A stretch of 64,000 bases of DNA, from the NCBI GenBank assembly GCA_009779835.1, contig WRBD01000010.1:1-64000 (forward strand), given 5' to 3'. Below, one piece after another: positions 33,382 to 42,666 of this stretch. This DNA comes from Defluviitaleaceae bacterium. Lineage in GTDB: Bacteria > Bacillota > Clostridia > Lachnospirales > WQUN01. Within the stretch, counting starts at the first letter, position 1, and every line of letters starts with the position of its first letter. The notes below the pieces were generated by a model, which was not told the DNA's origin, made no database searches, and worked only from the letters and a program-made list of their open reading frames with translations. The translations under genes were made by a program, and so were the position numbers.

Positions 33382-34554
33382 TTATGGTACGGGCTTAAGT
33401 GATAATAAATCATTAATGCAAGCTACAATTTCTCTTAAATCCTCAAAATCCTTTGGAAACATATTGAAGCACAATTTACCACCGCATGAATAGTTTTTCA
33501 TACCATTAAATTCATACAAATTAATGTGCATACAGCCGGCACCTACCGCGCTTCCGGCGCAATTTGAACATTCTTTGACGCGCATAAACATTTCGTTAGC
33601 AAATTTAGAATCTGTTTCAGCGAGTTTATTAAATGTTTCTATTGTGTAATCTGCTTTCTTATAACCACCGTGCTTTTCCTGTTCTCGCTTGGTGTTATAG
33701 TCTATCCAGCCTATTTCATGCCAAACATAGCTATCGTCAATGAATATCTTATAAGAAAAACCATGCTGCGAAACATAAGTGATCTTACTTACAGGATACC
33801 CACCCTCAATTTTACGCTTGATTTTCAATGTCTTTTTCATGTCAGCAAGCAAATATTCGTCAGTACGTACAATTTCGCATCGCAATTCAGGAGTAAGCCC
33901 GTCAATACATTCTTCAAGCGTACCTTTTCTTTTTGTATCTATAAACACAGGTGGAACATTTATATTAATCGGATCTTGTGGTAAATCGGGTTCATCGTCT
34001 TGAAATTCGGTAACGGTGAAACTTTTTAAGGTCAACTGCGTTCGCTTGTCGCAAGCTAACGCTATACCAAAGCCATCTAAAAATTCTTCGGGGATTGCGT
34101 TGTTTTTCATAGCTTTTATATAGGGGTCTTTCTTTGAAAAACAACGGATTTCATCATTTATTCTAACCCACATGGCTTTGCTTCCATACATAACCGATAT
34201 GCGAACGTACTCGTTAACCGGAACACGATTGTCAAATTCGTGCGTATTGGGTTTAATGTTTTCGCCTAAAATATCGGTAATCCTGCGATTATCCATACCC
34301 GTGCCAAAGCCTATATGCCCCTTGCCAATTATCAAGTAAAACGACGGGGAATCAATTTTCACGGTCATATCAATACTAAAAGGCAGCTTGTATTTTTCGG
34401 ACAAGCCGATGTACGATTTTATAGGCGTAGATGTATACATAAAATTACTATTTACTGTAGCAGTCGCCGTCATAAGAAGTTCAATAATATCTATACTTAC
34501 TTTAATACGCCCATGCGCTGAAAAAGATTCGAGCGGTATGTTGTGAATTTTCAT
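33382..34554 (-). CDS. Hypothetical protein with C-terminal cysteine-rich motif
   Basis: 390 residues from ATG 34554 (AAGGTGG upstream). The N-terminal ~190 residues look beta-rich and concanavalin-like (PFSIDMTVKIDSPSFYLIIG, YVRISVMYGSKAMWVRINDE). The C-terminus has Cys residues in CSNCAGSAVGAGCMH and SCGGKLCFN that could bind a metal. No signal peptide. I do not recognise a characterised family; the N-terminus might bind carbohydrate. Confidence 0.65.
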   Translation of the reverse strand: MKIHNIPLESFSAHGRIKVSIDIIELLMTATATVNSNFMYTSTPIKSYIGLSEKYKLPFSIDMTVKIDSPSFYLIIGKGHIGFGTGMDNRRITDILGENIKPNTHEFDNRVPVNEYVRISVMYGSKAMWVRINDEIRCFSKKDPYIKAMKNNAIPEEFLDGFGIALACDKRTQLTLKSFTVTEFQDDEPDLPQDPININVPPVFIDTKRKGTLEECIDGLTPELRCEIVRTDEYLLADMKKTLKIKRKIEGGYPVSKITYVSQHGFSYKIFIDDSYVWHEIGWIDYNTKREQEKHGGYKKADYTIETFNKLAETDSKFANEMFMRVKECSNCAGSAVGAGCMHINLYEFNGMKNYSCGGKLCFNMFPKDFEDLREIVACINDLLSLKPVP

Positions 34555-34579
34555 TTTTACCACCTTGTAAATTGATGTA

Positions 34580-34789
34580 GTGGGCGGTTTTTATGTGGAC
34601 AACCCATCTCAAATTTTGATGTATGTCGGATTTAATAACGCTAACCGCGTCATGCCTGGCATTCGCTTTTGGGATTCCGACATCTATTTTATTGCGGGAG
34701 ATAATGCCCCCGATGTGGTTACTACATTTATGTCATTCATTGGTACGCCCAAATTGAAACCGAGATATTCCTTAGTGAATGCGGCGTAA
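34580..34789 (+). pseudogene. Unidentified C-terminal gene fragment
   Basis: About 69 codons (NPSQILMYVGFNNANRVMPG, then RFWDSDIYFIAGDN) ending at TAA 34789. It looks like conserved protein sequence but lacks a start and upstream context. No family recognised. Confidence 0.35.
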
Positions 34790-34829
34790 ACGCAAATAAT
34801 AAAAACTTTGCAATAAAGGCGGTTTACCT

Positions 34830-35424
34830 AATTTACAAACTGAAAAAAGCAACGAAATACCCGCAATGCGAGAAACTTATAAAGTTAATGGATATTCGCG
34901 GGAGTATGGTAGTGGCTGACGCATTACGCTGTCAAACAGAAACAGCAGCTGCCATAATCGAAAACGGAGGCGATTATCTTCTCAATGCAAAAGGCAATCA
35001 AGAAACGCTTGCGAATGATATTCGAGACTTCGCTCAAGATGAGACTTTTCGTGTTGAAATGGAGACAGAACAAACTTGTGAGAAAAGCGGAGGGCGTATT
35101 GAAACAAGAACTGCCTTTGTTTCTGATGACATTTCATGGATGGAAGAGCATCTTCCAAAGTGGCAAAGTTTATCATGTTTTGGGGCAATAAACAGGAGTT
35201 TTGTTATCAACGGCAAAACATCAAACGAATGGCATTATTACATCTCAAGTCGAAAATTAAATGCCAAAGAATTGCTGAAATATGCAAGATTCATTGCCCC
35301 GGCGACAACACTTCACAATTTATTGTTACGCCCAAAGAAGCGGTGCGTGTTTCTGCTTGCATCAATTTGGGATTTATACAGACCGATGCTTATGCGACTT
35401 TTAAGATTTGCGAGTCCATGGTAG
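34830..35424 (+). pseudogene. ISAs1-family transposase remnant
   Basis: Frames carry KSNEIPA and LMDIRGSMVVADALRCQTET (DDE region of ISAs1 transposases), then GGDYLLNAKGNQETL and INGKTSNEWHYYISS. N- and C-terminal parts are missing and the frame shifts at about 34870 and about 35250. It is a dead insertion sequence. No inverted repeats were identified. Confidence 0.72.
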
Positions 35425-35427
35425 CTC

Positions 35428-38400
35428 TTAACGTGCTAGCAAGTGGCTAACATTGTGACCTACGAGCCATCTTGCAAGTAAAATGATGTCTGCAATGGTA
35501 ACTTCCCCGTCGCCGTTTAAATCGGCGGCAAGCACGCAAATATTTGTGTTTTGACCCGAAAGATGTCTTTCGATTGCGGTGGCATCGGCGGAGGTTATTC
35601 TTTCGTCATGGTCGGCATTTCCCAGCATGAAATTATTCGGGGTTTCAACCCATCTTGCGTACAGGGTGATGCCGCCTGTTGCTTCATTGTAATCTCTCCA
35701 ACGGGTTCTTTCGTCTGATGTGTCTTCAAACCAACCCGTGAATCTGTAGCCCTCGCGTGAGAATATCGAAGACGTAGCTCTCGGCAGTGTGCCGATGTTG
35801 CTGCCAAAATCAACGCGAATTCCATCGCCCGGGTTGACGAACGCGCCGCCGTTGGGGTTAAAGGTTATTGTCGGAACACAAACGCATGGATACTCGTCGC
35901 AATGTTCGCACGGAAACACTCCGTAATCCGTCAAAAAGAACACCGTGTACATAATCACCGAACCGGTTGAACCATTCGAGCCGAGGCGCATACTGTCACC
36001 TTCGGCGAGCGGAATTCGGTACAAGTTATATGTGACGCCCGGGCCGTCCGGAGCGGTTTGGTCGGTGGCGGTCACGGTCATGTTGACAGACTGCCACTCG
36101 TCAAGCCAAGACAATTCAGCCGAATTTCGTCGTGCGTCCAGCCCGATGTACACAAAAATATTTTCATTCGCCGCGAATTCTACCGTATCGGATTGCAAAA
36201 CCCGCGCATTTGCCGAAACCTGTAGTCGTTCCGCACCCAACAGCCTGTCGGGTATCGACGTGAAGACATTCGTCCTGTCGCCGTAAACGGTATCGCCAAT
36301 TTGTAAATTATCTTGAATCGTCCACCTTTCTATATTTGCGATGTCAAAACGCTGTAAATCACGAACAAGCCTCCCATTTAAGGGGGGCGGCGTTGGTGCG
36401 ATTGTTGGTTCGGGCGTGGGTGTCGGAGTTGGCGCGATTGTTGGTTCGGGCGTTGGCGTTGGTGTCGGTTCGATTGTTGGTTCGGGCGTTGGTGTCGGAG
36501 TTGGCGCGGTTGTTGGTTCGGGAGTAGGTGTCGGAGTTGGCGCGGTTGTTGGTTCGGGCGTGGGTGTCGGAGTTGGCGCGGTTGTTGGTTCGGGCGTTGG
36601 TGTCGGCGTTGGTGTGATTGTTGGTTCGGGAGTAGGAGTAGGCGTTGGTTCGATTGTCGGCTCGGGAGTAGGTGTCGGCGTTGGTGTGATTGTTGGTTCG
36701 GGTGTCGGTGTAGGCGTGGGCGCGATTGTTGGTTCGGGTGTCGGTGTTGGTGTCGGTGTCGGTGTCGGTATCGGAGCGGTGACGATGAAACGGACATTAA
36801 AACTTTGCGGGGAAATTCCGTTTTCGCCCGATACCGTAACAGTCGCGGTATGTGTTCCCGCCGCAAGACCTCTGCTCGGACGAACATCAAAGGTGCGTGT
36901 CGCACCGGGAGCGATTCCGTTTGCAAGCCCTGTTCGTCCTTGAATGGAAAATCCTGCGGGTTCATTTATCGTCAAAGAGCCGGACGGTTGATTGCCAGTG
37001 TTTGTGACGGTGACTGAAACCCAATTTTGCTCGCCGTATCCGAATTCGGCGGAAGGAAACGTAAGCGTCTCCGTTTGACTGAGCGAAATGCCGAATGTCG
37101 CCACATTTCGCGGCGTGATGAACGCGGTGTACATCATTACGCCCGCGCCCGGTCCGTTTGAACCGAGTGTTACTCTTTGTCCGGCGGAAAAGTCGCGCGA
37201 ATAAATTTGAAAAATTATATTTTGCGAACCGTCATTGGTTCGTACTTCGGTTCCGGTTTGCCGCGTCCAGCCCGACAACCACGACGGCAATCCGTGAGCG
37301 GGTACAACGCGTGAATCCAATCCGATATGCACTGTAATTGCTTCCCGTGCGTAGAAAGTCGCAAGATTCTCTGTGAAATCTTTGGAATCGCCGGACATTT
37401 TAAGCCATTCCGAACCGCGCAACGATGTTGGTAATACGGTAAACGCAAAAGTTCTGCGGCAACCGAAAATTTCGTCGCCGACTTGTGCGTTATTTTGAAT
37501 TGACCAGTGGCTTGCGTTCGCGATATCGAGACGGCTCAAGTCCCTGATAAGCGTTCCCTGTAACAGCGGCGGCACGGTTCCGACGTAAGCGGTCAAGTCC
37601 GACAAGTTGATAACACTTCTGCCCCAGTTGCCGTACCATGCGTAGCCGCGTCTGCGTTCTTGGCTTATGTCTGCCATGTTCAGACGGTAATCCACTCCCG
37701 CAGGGCGGTTTGCGGCGCGGTCGCCGAAAATCGGGCGATTGTCGCTGATTCTGTACATACGCGCCCAAAGTTCGCGAGCGTTGGGGTCGCTGACAATCCA
37801 TCTGTCGTCCGCCGACTGCTCCACTCTTATTCCGCGAATTTCCACCGCTCTGAACCATCGAACCGCCGAGTTATGTGCATCGGCAACACGCTGACAACGC
37901 AATTCGTTCGGAAGCACTCGCAGAAATTGAATAACGCCCGCGCTTTCCGATGCGGAAATAGCGGGCGGTTCAAATTCTCTGCCCCATTCGGGAGATAAAT
38001 TGTCGCGGTGTGCGTGTTGCGGCCATGCGGTCATCTGTCCGTTTCCGCCGCGAATTTGAGAATTTATAATTGTTTCGGTGAATCTTGCTGTGGCGGTTCT
38101 TGCGCGGGTACGTCTTGCGTCATCAACTATTCCTTGAAAATGACCCTGATTGTATCCGGCATCAAGCATAATGCGTCCCGCGTTAAGTACAGCACCGTCG
38201 TTAAACGCAACATGACGGTGATATGTTGTGATGTTTCCGAAAATCTGCGGCCAGCCGCCGTTTGGCAGTTGTCCGTTTATCAGCCAGTCGATGCCTCTGT
38301 TCATCGCGTTTCTGTAAGCCGCTGTCCCGTTTGCGCGATAAGCACGGGCAAGAATTATTATTTGAGAAGTTGACGTATCGTTATCAAGCGTAGAATTTCC

Positions 38401-38649
38401 CCAGTTGCCTGTCGCATTGCCCGCCATATCAATCCGCCAACCGCCGTCGGGTCTTTGATACTGCACGATTGCGTCGGCAACACGCCGCCCTTCGGCACTG
38501 CCGAACCATGCGTCGTTGTTACGGCTTGCCGCCGCAAAATTATAATTCGCCCACTCATTCGCGGAAACAGGCAACGAGTTTACCTCCGCAATTAAAATCA
38601 ACATCGCCGCCACAAACATGACTGAAATTATTCGCTTTATTATTTTCAT
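35428..38649 (-). CDS. Secreted PL10-like pectate lyase with duplicated beta modules, InlB repeat and dockerin
   Basis: 1073 residues. Signal peptide; PL10-type catalytic domain about 40-340 ([38 protein letters not shown]). Two related beta modules at about 363-505 and 759-903 ([19 protein letters not shown] and [19 protein letters not shown]) could be carbohydrate-binding. Between them lie a CARDB/NPCBM-associated-like domain and a Pro-Thr linker (about 623-752). The C-terminus has an InlB B-repeat and a type I dockerin ([14 protein letters not shown] and [15 protein letters not shown]). It would cleave polygalacturonate and dock to a cohesin scaffold. ATG 38649 is chosen because the signal peptide starts there. 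Confidence 0.87.
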   Translation of the reverse strand: MKIIKRIISVMFVAAMLILIAEVNSLPVSANEWANYNFAAASRNNDAWFGSAEGRRVADAIVQYQRPDGGWRIDMAGNATGNWGNSTLDNDTSTSQIIILARAYRANGTAAYRNAMNRGIDWLINGQLPNGGWPQIFGNITTYHRHVAFNDGAVLNAGRIMLDAGYNQGHFQGIVDDARRTRARTATARFTETIINSQIRGGNGQMTAWPQHAHRDNLSPEWGREFEPPAISASESAGVIQFLRVLPNELRCQRVADAHNSAVRWFRAVEIRGIRVEQSADDRWIVSDPNARELWARMYRISDNRPIFGDRAANRPAGVDYRLNMADISQERRRGYAWYGNWGRSVINLSDLTAYVGTVPPLLQGTLIRDLSRLDIANASHWSIQNNAQVGDEIFGCRRTFAFTVLPTSLRGSEWLKMSGDSKDFTENLATFYAREAITVHIGLDSRVVPAHGLPSWLSGWTRQTGTEVRTNDGSQNIIFQIYSRDFSAGQRVTLGSNGPGAGVMMYTAFITPRNVATFGISLSQTETLTFPSAEFGYGEQNWVSVTVTNTGNQPSGSLTINEPAGFSIQGRTGLANGIAPGATRTFDVRPSRGLAAGTHTATVTVSGENGISPQSFNVRFIVTAPIPTPTPTPTPTPEPTIAPTPTPTPEPTITPTPTPTPEPTIEPTPTPTPEPTITPTPTPTPEPTTAPTPTPTPEPTTAPTPTPTPEPTTAPTPTPTPEPTIEPTPTPTPEPTIAPTPTPTPEPTIAPTPPPLNGRLVRDLQRFDIANIERWTIQDNLQIGDTVYGDRTNVFTSIPDRLLGAERLQVSANARVLQSDTVEFAANENIFVYIGLDARRNSAELSWLDEWQSVNMTVTATDQTAPDGPGVTYNLYRIPLAEGDSMRLGSNGSTGSVIMYTVFFLTDYGVFPCEHCDEYPCVCVPTITFNPNGGAFVNPGDGIRVDFGSNIGTLPRATSSIFSREGYRFTGWFEDTSDERTRWRDYNEATGGITLYARWVETPNNFMLGNADHDERITSADATAIERHLSGQNTNICVLAADLNGDGEVTIADIILLARWLVGHNVSHLLAR
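36390..36780 (-). repeat. Pro-Thr linker-coding repeat array
   Basis: About nine imperfect ~42-bp units coding [10 protein letters not shown] plus two variable residues. This is an intragenic linker between the two beta modules of the pectate lyase. Confidence 0.9.
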
Positions 38650-38865
38650 AATCCGCCCACTCTTTCTATCGTGCTTTTGTTTAATTGTATCAGATATTTT
38701 GGCAGACATAAACACTCGCCACGACAAATTCTTTTGCGAAATGGTTTTGGAATGGAACTCTCAGACGCGTACAAAACGACAGACTTGTGAATAGCGGAAA
38801 TGCGTCCGGCAGTCTGCAAACGCGGATATATGAAAATTCGTTAATAAAATTTTTTGCAAACCCTA

Positions 38866-38894
38866 TTGACAATTCAAAAAGACATATGTAGAAT
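38866..38894 (+). promoter_or_regulatory. Promoter of the DUF4353-BlaI-BlaR-like operon
   Basis: TTGACA (38866-38871), 17 bp, TAGAAT (38889-38894). The -10 box overlaps the first BlaI-like operator. Confidence 0.8.
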
Positions 38895-38918
38895 GCAAAT
38901 CACAAGACAGATGTAGAA
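38879..38918. promoter_or_regulatory. Tandem BlaI/MecI-like operators
   Basis: AAGACATATGTAGAA (38879-38893) and AAGACAGATGTAGAA (38904-38918), 25 bp apart. Each contains the ACA-N2-TGT core of BlaI/MecI operators. The same motif recurs at 41932 and 42013. Confidence 0.72.
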
Positions 38919-38947
38919 CGCAACAAATTACAGGGGGTTGATTGTTT

Positions 38948-40219
38948 ATGAAAACCAAAATTATTTACATCGTTACAACTCTAATTTTAGCACTGGTCGT
39001 CTTTGTCGGTTGTTCAGAGGAATCGCGTTTTGAACAATTTCCCGACGGAGTTTACAGTATTACCGGGGGCGGAACGTACACATTTACAGGCGAATACCGA
39101 GGGCAAATTCACATTGACGCAAGGCGGGAAGATGTAATTTTGGTGTTTGATAATTTCACGTTGCACAATCCGAATGGTGCGGCAATTTTCGCGCCGCGTA
39201 CGGCAAGCGTAGAAATTATTTTAACGGACGGAAGCGAAAACACAATTTCTAACAGAGGAGATAACGATGCAATTAACATCAACGATGATTTAATAATTTC
39301 GGGAAACGGAACGCTGAATGTGCGCGGTGAAGGCCGGCACGGCATACGTTCGGACGACATTATCATAATCAACGGCGGAACAATAAATGTGGTAACGGAA
39401 GGTTCTGCGCTACGCGGTCGCGACGGCGTAATTATAAATGACGGCGTAATCACATTACGTTCCGACGGCGACGGAATTCGCACCACTCTTGATTCGGACA
39501 CAGGGCGGGGGTTCGTCACGATAAACGGCGGCACAATCGACATTAACACCGGAGGCGATGCCATTGAATCTATATCCAACGTAACGATAAACGGCGGCGA
39601 TATTCGTATACGTTCGCGGGACGACGGCATACACACCGGCGATTCCATTATAATAACGGGCGGAAATTTAGAAATTCTTGAAAGTTCGGAAGGAATCGAA
39701 GGTCGAGATGTTACGATTGAAGGCGGAAATATTTCGATTACCGCAATTAATGACGGCATAAACGCAAGATACCCGATGGTAGCCGATGGCGAAGACCCCG
39801 GAAGCGAACCGTTCATTCGTATGACCGGTGGACACGTACAAACAAACACAAGGCGTGACAGCATAGAATCTGACGGATATGTATTTTTGGAAGGCGGAAC
39901 ATTGCACGTAAGCGGAGTTACAAGCGGCAGACCCAGCGGTGAAATAATAATCACAGGCGGCGAATTTATCAGCACGGGAAACATGATAAGAATAGCCAAC
40001 CAAACTACGCAATCGGTTATCAGCAGCGAAACAATCAGACAGCAACTAACCGATTCGCTAATCGAGATTAAAGATTCGGACGAAAACATAATTTTATCTT
40101 TCAGCACTCCTAACGCTTTCTCTCGTCATGCTGTTTTTTCATCTCCGAACATTGAATACAGGCAAACATATTTCATCTATATAAACGGAACAAGAACTTA
40201 TGAAACTGTTTCGTTCTGA
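38948..40219 (+). CDS. DUF4353 carbohydrate-binding-like lipoprotein (beta-helix)
   Basis: 423 residues. Lipoprotein signal with lipid-attachment Cys22 (LALVVFVGCSEES). The remainder is built of repeats of the type INGGTINVVTEGSAL and INGGTIDINTGGDAI, giving a right-handed beta-helix as in DUF4353 proteins. Role probably at the cell surface; no catalytic residues assigned. It is the first gene of a run with the BlaI-like repressor and BlaR-like protease, downstream of a promoter with two operators. Confidence 0.82.
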   Translation: MKTKIIYIVTTLILALVVFVGCSEESRFEQFPDGVYSITGGGTYTFTGEYRGQIHIDARREDVILVFDNFTLHNPNGAAIFAPRTASVEIILTDGSENTISNRGDNDAININDDLIISGNGTLNVRGEGRHGIRSDDIIIINGGTINVVTEGSALRGRDGVIINDGVITLRSDGDGIRTTLDSDTGRGFVTINGGTIDINTGGDAIESISNVTINGGDIRIRSRDDGIHTGDSIIITGGNLEILESSEGIEGRDVTIEGGNISITAINDGINARYPMVADGEDPGSEPFIRMTGGHVQTNTRRDSIESDGYVFLEGGTLHVSGVTSGRPSGEIIITGGEFISTGNMIRIANQTTQSVISSETIRQQLTDSLIEIKDSDENIILSFSTPNAFSRHAVFSSPNIEYRQTYFIYINGTRTYETVSF

Positions 40220-40238
40220 AAAAAGGGGGAGTGATAAA

Positions 40239-40613
40239 ATGTTTTTGAAAAAAAAATTGCCCGACGCGGAATTTGAAATTATGAAAACGATTTGGCGCAA
40301 TCCGTCGCCAATTACCACGCTTGAAATAATGGACAAATTAGACCCGCGTATCAAATGGAAACAGCAAACCGTTTTAACAATGCTTGTGCGTCTTGCGGAA
40401 AAAGGATTTTTACAAACAAGCCGTGTGGGACGCGAACGCAACTACACTCCGGCTGTAAAAGAAGAAGATTATATGCAAATTGAAATCGAAGGCTTTGTTG
40501 ACAGATACAGCGGAAACTCCTTCGGAAGTCTTGTAAAAACTCTCTACGATGGACAAAATCTTCCCGAAGAAGAAATTGACGAGTTGAAAAAATGGCTCGA
40601 AAGCAGGGGGTAA
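40239..40613 (+). CDS. BlaI/MecI/CopY-family repressor
   Basis: 124 residues: a winged helix with LPDAEFEIMKTIWRNPSPIT, then WKQQTVLTMLVRLAEKGFL and a C-terminal dimerisation helix pair. GGGAGTG precedes ATG 40239. It is followed 4 nt later by the BlaR-like protease. BlaI proteins are inactivated by proteolysis triggered by their BlaR partner. The four ACA-N2-TGT sites in this region are probable targets. Confidence 0.92.
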   Translation: MFLKKKLPDAEFEIMKTIWRNPSPITTLEIMDKLDPRIKWKQQTVLTMLVRLAEKGFLQTSRVGRERNYTPAVKEEDYMQIEIEGFVDRYSGNSFGSLVKTLYDGQNLPEEEIDELKKWLESRG

Positions 40614-40617
40614 TTTT

Positions 40618-41883
40618 ATGGCGGAAAATATTTTATCTTTCCTTTCAATTTCGTTCATTATGTCGGTAATAATAATTTTTGTTTTTGCGTTTAACGCGTT
40701 GTCGGCACAATGGATTCAGGCGAAATTCCGATATGCGGTTTGGCTTGTTATTCTCGTGGGGTTGTTAATTCCGTTGCGTCCTGTTGTGGGCGACGGATTA
40801 TTTACCATTCCTGTTTTTACAATTTCGCAAAGCGAAAGCGTTAGTTTATCGGAAGCAACTCACGCGCCGATTGAACAACGTCCAATCGCAGCAACAGCAA
40901 CGCAAAACGCCGGAGTTTCGTGGCTCGTTATCGCCGTAATTTTATGGGCTACGATTGCTTTTGCGGTTTTTGCTTATCATGTTTCGCGCTACAACAAATT
41001 TATAAGCGTTGTGAACCGTTGGGGAAAACCCATTGAGGACGAAGAAACTCTAAAATTGTATCATGCGATTTTGAATGAAAAAGGACTTGCGAATAAAAAA
41101 ATTCAACTAATCCGATGCAATTTAGTTTCCACCTCGATGCTCACGGGATTTTTGCAACCGATGATTATTCTGCCCGACAAAGATTTCAGCACGGACGAAC
41201 TGGAAATGATTTTTCGGCATGAGCTGATTCATTACAAGCGCGGCGATTTGTATATCAAATTAATTTCCGCAATTTCGCTGGCAATACATTGGTTTAATCC
41301 CGCCGTGTATTTTATGTGCAGTGCCATTCAAACAGAGTGCGAAGCATCCTGCGATGAAGCCGTCCTGCAAGATATGGGCGAGGACAGCAAACTATTCTAC
41401 GCCGAATTAATTGTAGAAATGGTTGGCAAAAAAAGAACATCTACAATGCTTTCAACTTGTTTTTACGGCGGCAAAAGAAGTTTAAAGCGACGTTTGGATT
41501 CCATTATGGACGGCACACACAGAATGAGAAAACCCGCTTACGCCGCGCTATTGTTTATATTTATGATGTCTGTGATGTCCGGCTCTGTGTTTGCGTTTTC
41601 GTTTCGTGAAATTCCTCCTATTCTTCGTGAATACGTTTTCGCAATAGACGCAACAGACCGCTCTGTAAGACCCGTGAACCCTCCAATCACTTTCTACAGA
41701 GCGGTTGAAATTGCAAAAGAATATATCGGCGAAAGCGAAGGCATTTGGCTTGACGAAATTTCCATGGATTTTGAAAGAGGTCAATGGGTTTGGGAAATAG
41801 AATTTGAACGTGACGAAGGCAAGGATATAGAAGTTCATGTTGACATTGTTACAGGCGAAGTGCTTTGGGTTGAGTGGGATTAA
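40618..41883 (+). CDS. BlaR1/MecR1-like M56 metalloprotease with C-terminal PepSY domain
   Basis: 421 residues. Several transmembrane helices surround an M56 zinc-protease domain with RHELIHYKRGD (HExxH at about 201-205) and the third ligand region ECEASCDEAVL. Classical BlaR1 ends in a penicillin-binding sensor. Here the extracellular part is instead a ~65-residue PepSY domain (FYRAVEIAKEYIGESEG then WEIEFERD and VDIVTGEVLWVEWD). The signal sensed is therefore unlikely to be a beta-lactam bound through a transpeptidase fold. Confidence 0.88.
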   Translation: MAENILSFLSISFIMSVIIIFVFAFNALSAQWIQAKFRYAVWLVILVGLLIPLRPVVGDGLFTIPVFTISQSESVSLSEATHAPIEQRPIAATATQNAGVSWLVIAVILWATIAFAVFAYHVSRYNKFISVVNRWGKPIEDEETLKLYHAILNEKGLANKKIQLIRCNLVSTSMLTGFLQPMIILPDKDFSTDELEMIFRHELIHYKRGDLYIKLISAISLAIHWFNPAVYFMCSAIQTECEASCDEAVLQDMGEDSKLFYAELIVEMVGKKRTSTMLSTCFYGGKRSLKRRLDSIMDGTHRMRKPAYAALLFIFMMSVMSGSVFAFSFREIPPILREYVFAIDATDRSVRPVNPPITFYRAVEIAKEYIGESEGIWLDEISMDFERGQWVWEIEFERDEGKDIEVHVDIVTGEVLWVEWD

Positions 41884-41922
41884 AAATTTTTGCGCGTTTT
41901 GTTTTGAAACGCGCAAAAATTT
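41883..41922. terminator. Terminator after the BlaR-like gene
   Basis: AAATTTTTGCGCGTTT...AAACGCGCAAAAATTT, a 16-bp stem with a 7-nt loop. Confidence 0.8.
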
Positions 41923-41947
41923 ACAAAGAATAAGACAATTGTAGAAA
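41920..41947 (+). promoter_or_regulatory. Promoter with BlaI-like operator for the PepSY/lamin-tail operon
   Basis: TTTACA (41920-41925), 16 bp, TAGAAA (41942-41947), with operator AAGACAATTGTAGAA (41932-41946) overlapping the -10. Same geometry as at 38866-38894. Confidence 0.7.
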
Positions 41948-42012
41948 CCGAAACAATCCTTGAAAGGGGTGGTTGAATGAGGGTTTATTAAGTGACGCAA
42001 AATGCCGAAAGA

Positions 42013-42027
42013 ACGACAAATGTAGAA
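42013..42027. promoter_or_regulatory. Fourth BlaI-like operator
   Basis: ACGACAAATGTAGAA, 26 bp upstream of the PepSY gene start, matching the other three sites at 12 or more of 15 positions. Confidence 0.65.
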
Positions 42028-42053
42028 ACAAAAAACCGGAAAGGGTGTTTATT

Positions 42054-42617
42054 ATGAAAAAAATGGAACGCGAAAAAGTTTCTGTTAAAAAAGCTCTTAT
42101 CTCAATTGGTATATTGCTTTTGATTTTAATTGCTGCTTATGCGTATGCATCAGCCACGTACAGACCTTTCGGAGTACGTGCGGCAGAACCGACAAGCGAA
42201 ACAACGACCGCTACCATGACAGCAGAGGAAATGCAATCCGCAATTTTGGGTTTGCAAACGTCGGTTAGTGAATTGGCAAATATCCTTCAATCTCTTGTGT
42301 TGCGATTAGGCAACAATATTTCATCTTCCGCGCCGGCTACGACTCCTCCCCCTGCCGTAGCCGGCAATACTTCCCCTCGTTCGGAGCGTCCTCCGCGTCC
42401 TGTCAATCCTCCGATTTCGCAGGAACGCGCCATTGAAATCGCATTTGCTCATGCTACTGCTTATGTTGGCGAAGAAGGGCGGCTTGATGGAGCATCTTTG
42501 GATTGGGAAAAAAGCCAATGGGTGTGGGAAGTTGAAATTGATTTCAGCAACAGGCGTGAATTGGAAGTTTATATAGACATCAACACGGGCGAAGTGCTTT
42601 GGGTTGAGTGGGATTGA
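42054..42617 (+). CDS. Membrane-anchored PepSY-domain protein
   Basis: 187 residues. One N-terminal transmembrane helix (ALISIGILLLILIAAYAYAS), a helical stalk (about 60-95), a Pro-rich linker and a C-terminal PepSY domain whose end (YIDINTGEVLWVEWD) is nearly identical to the end of the BlaR-like protein. The two PepSY domains probably share a ligand or interact. ATG 42054 follows GGAAAGGGTG. It lies within the operator-controlled segment. Confidence 0.82.
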   Translation: MKKMEREKVSVKKALISIGILLLILIAAYAYASATYRPFGVRAAEPTSETTTATMTAEEMQSAILGLQTSVSELANILQSLVLRLGNNISSSAPATTPPPAVAGNTSPRSERPPRPVNPPISQERAIEIAFAHATAYVGEEGRLDGASLDWEKSQWVWEVEIDFSNRRELEVYIDINTGEVLWVEWD

Positions 42618-42666
42618 TTTTATCTGCGTGTGCGGCATGATTTTTTAGAAAACGAGGTGGCGTTTT

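Noticed and set aside
36341-36943. A + strand ORF of 200 codons rich in Gly-Val across the Pro-Thr linker
   Set aside because: It is the antisense shadow of the tandem repeat in the pectate lyase; no ribosome-binding site or family resemblance.
39109-40107. A 332-codon minus-strand ORF
   Set aside because: Antisense to the DUF4353 beta-helix repeats. Composition follows the opposite strand and there is no start signal.
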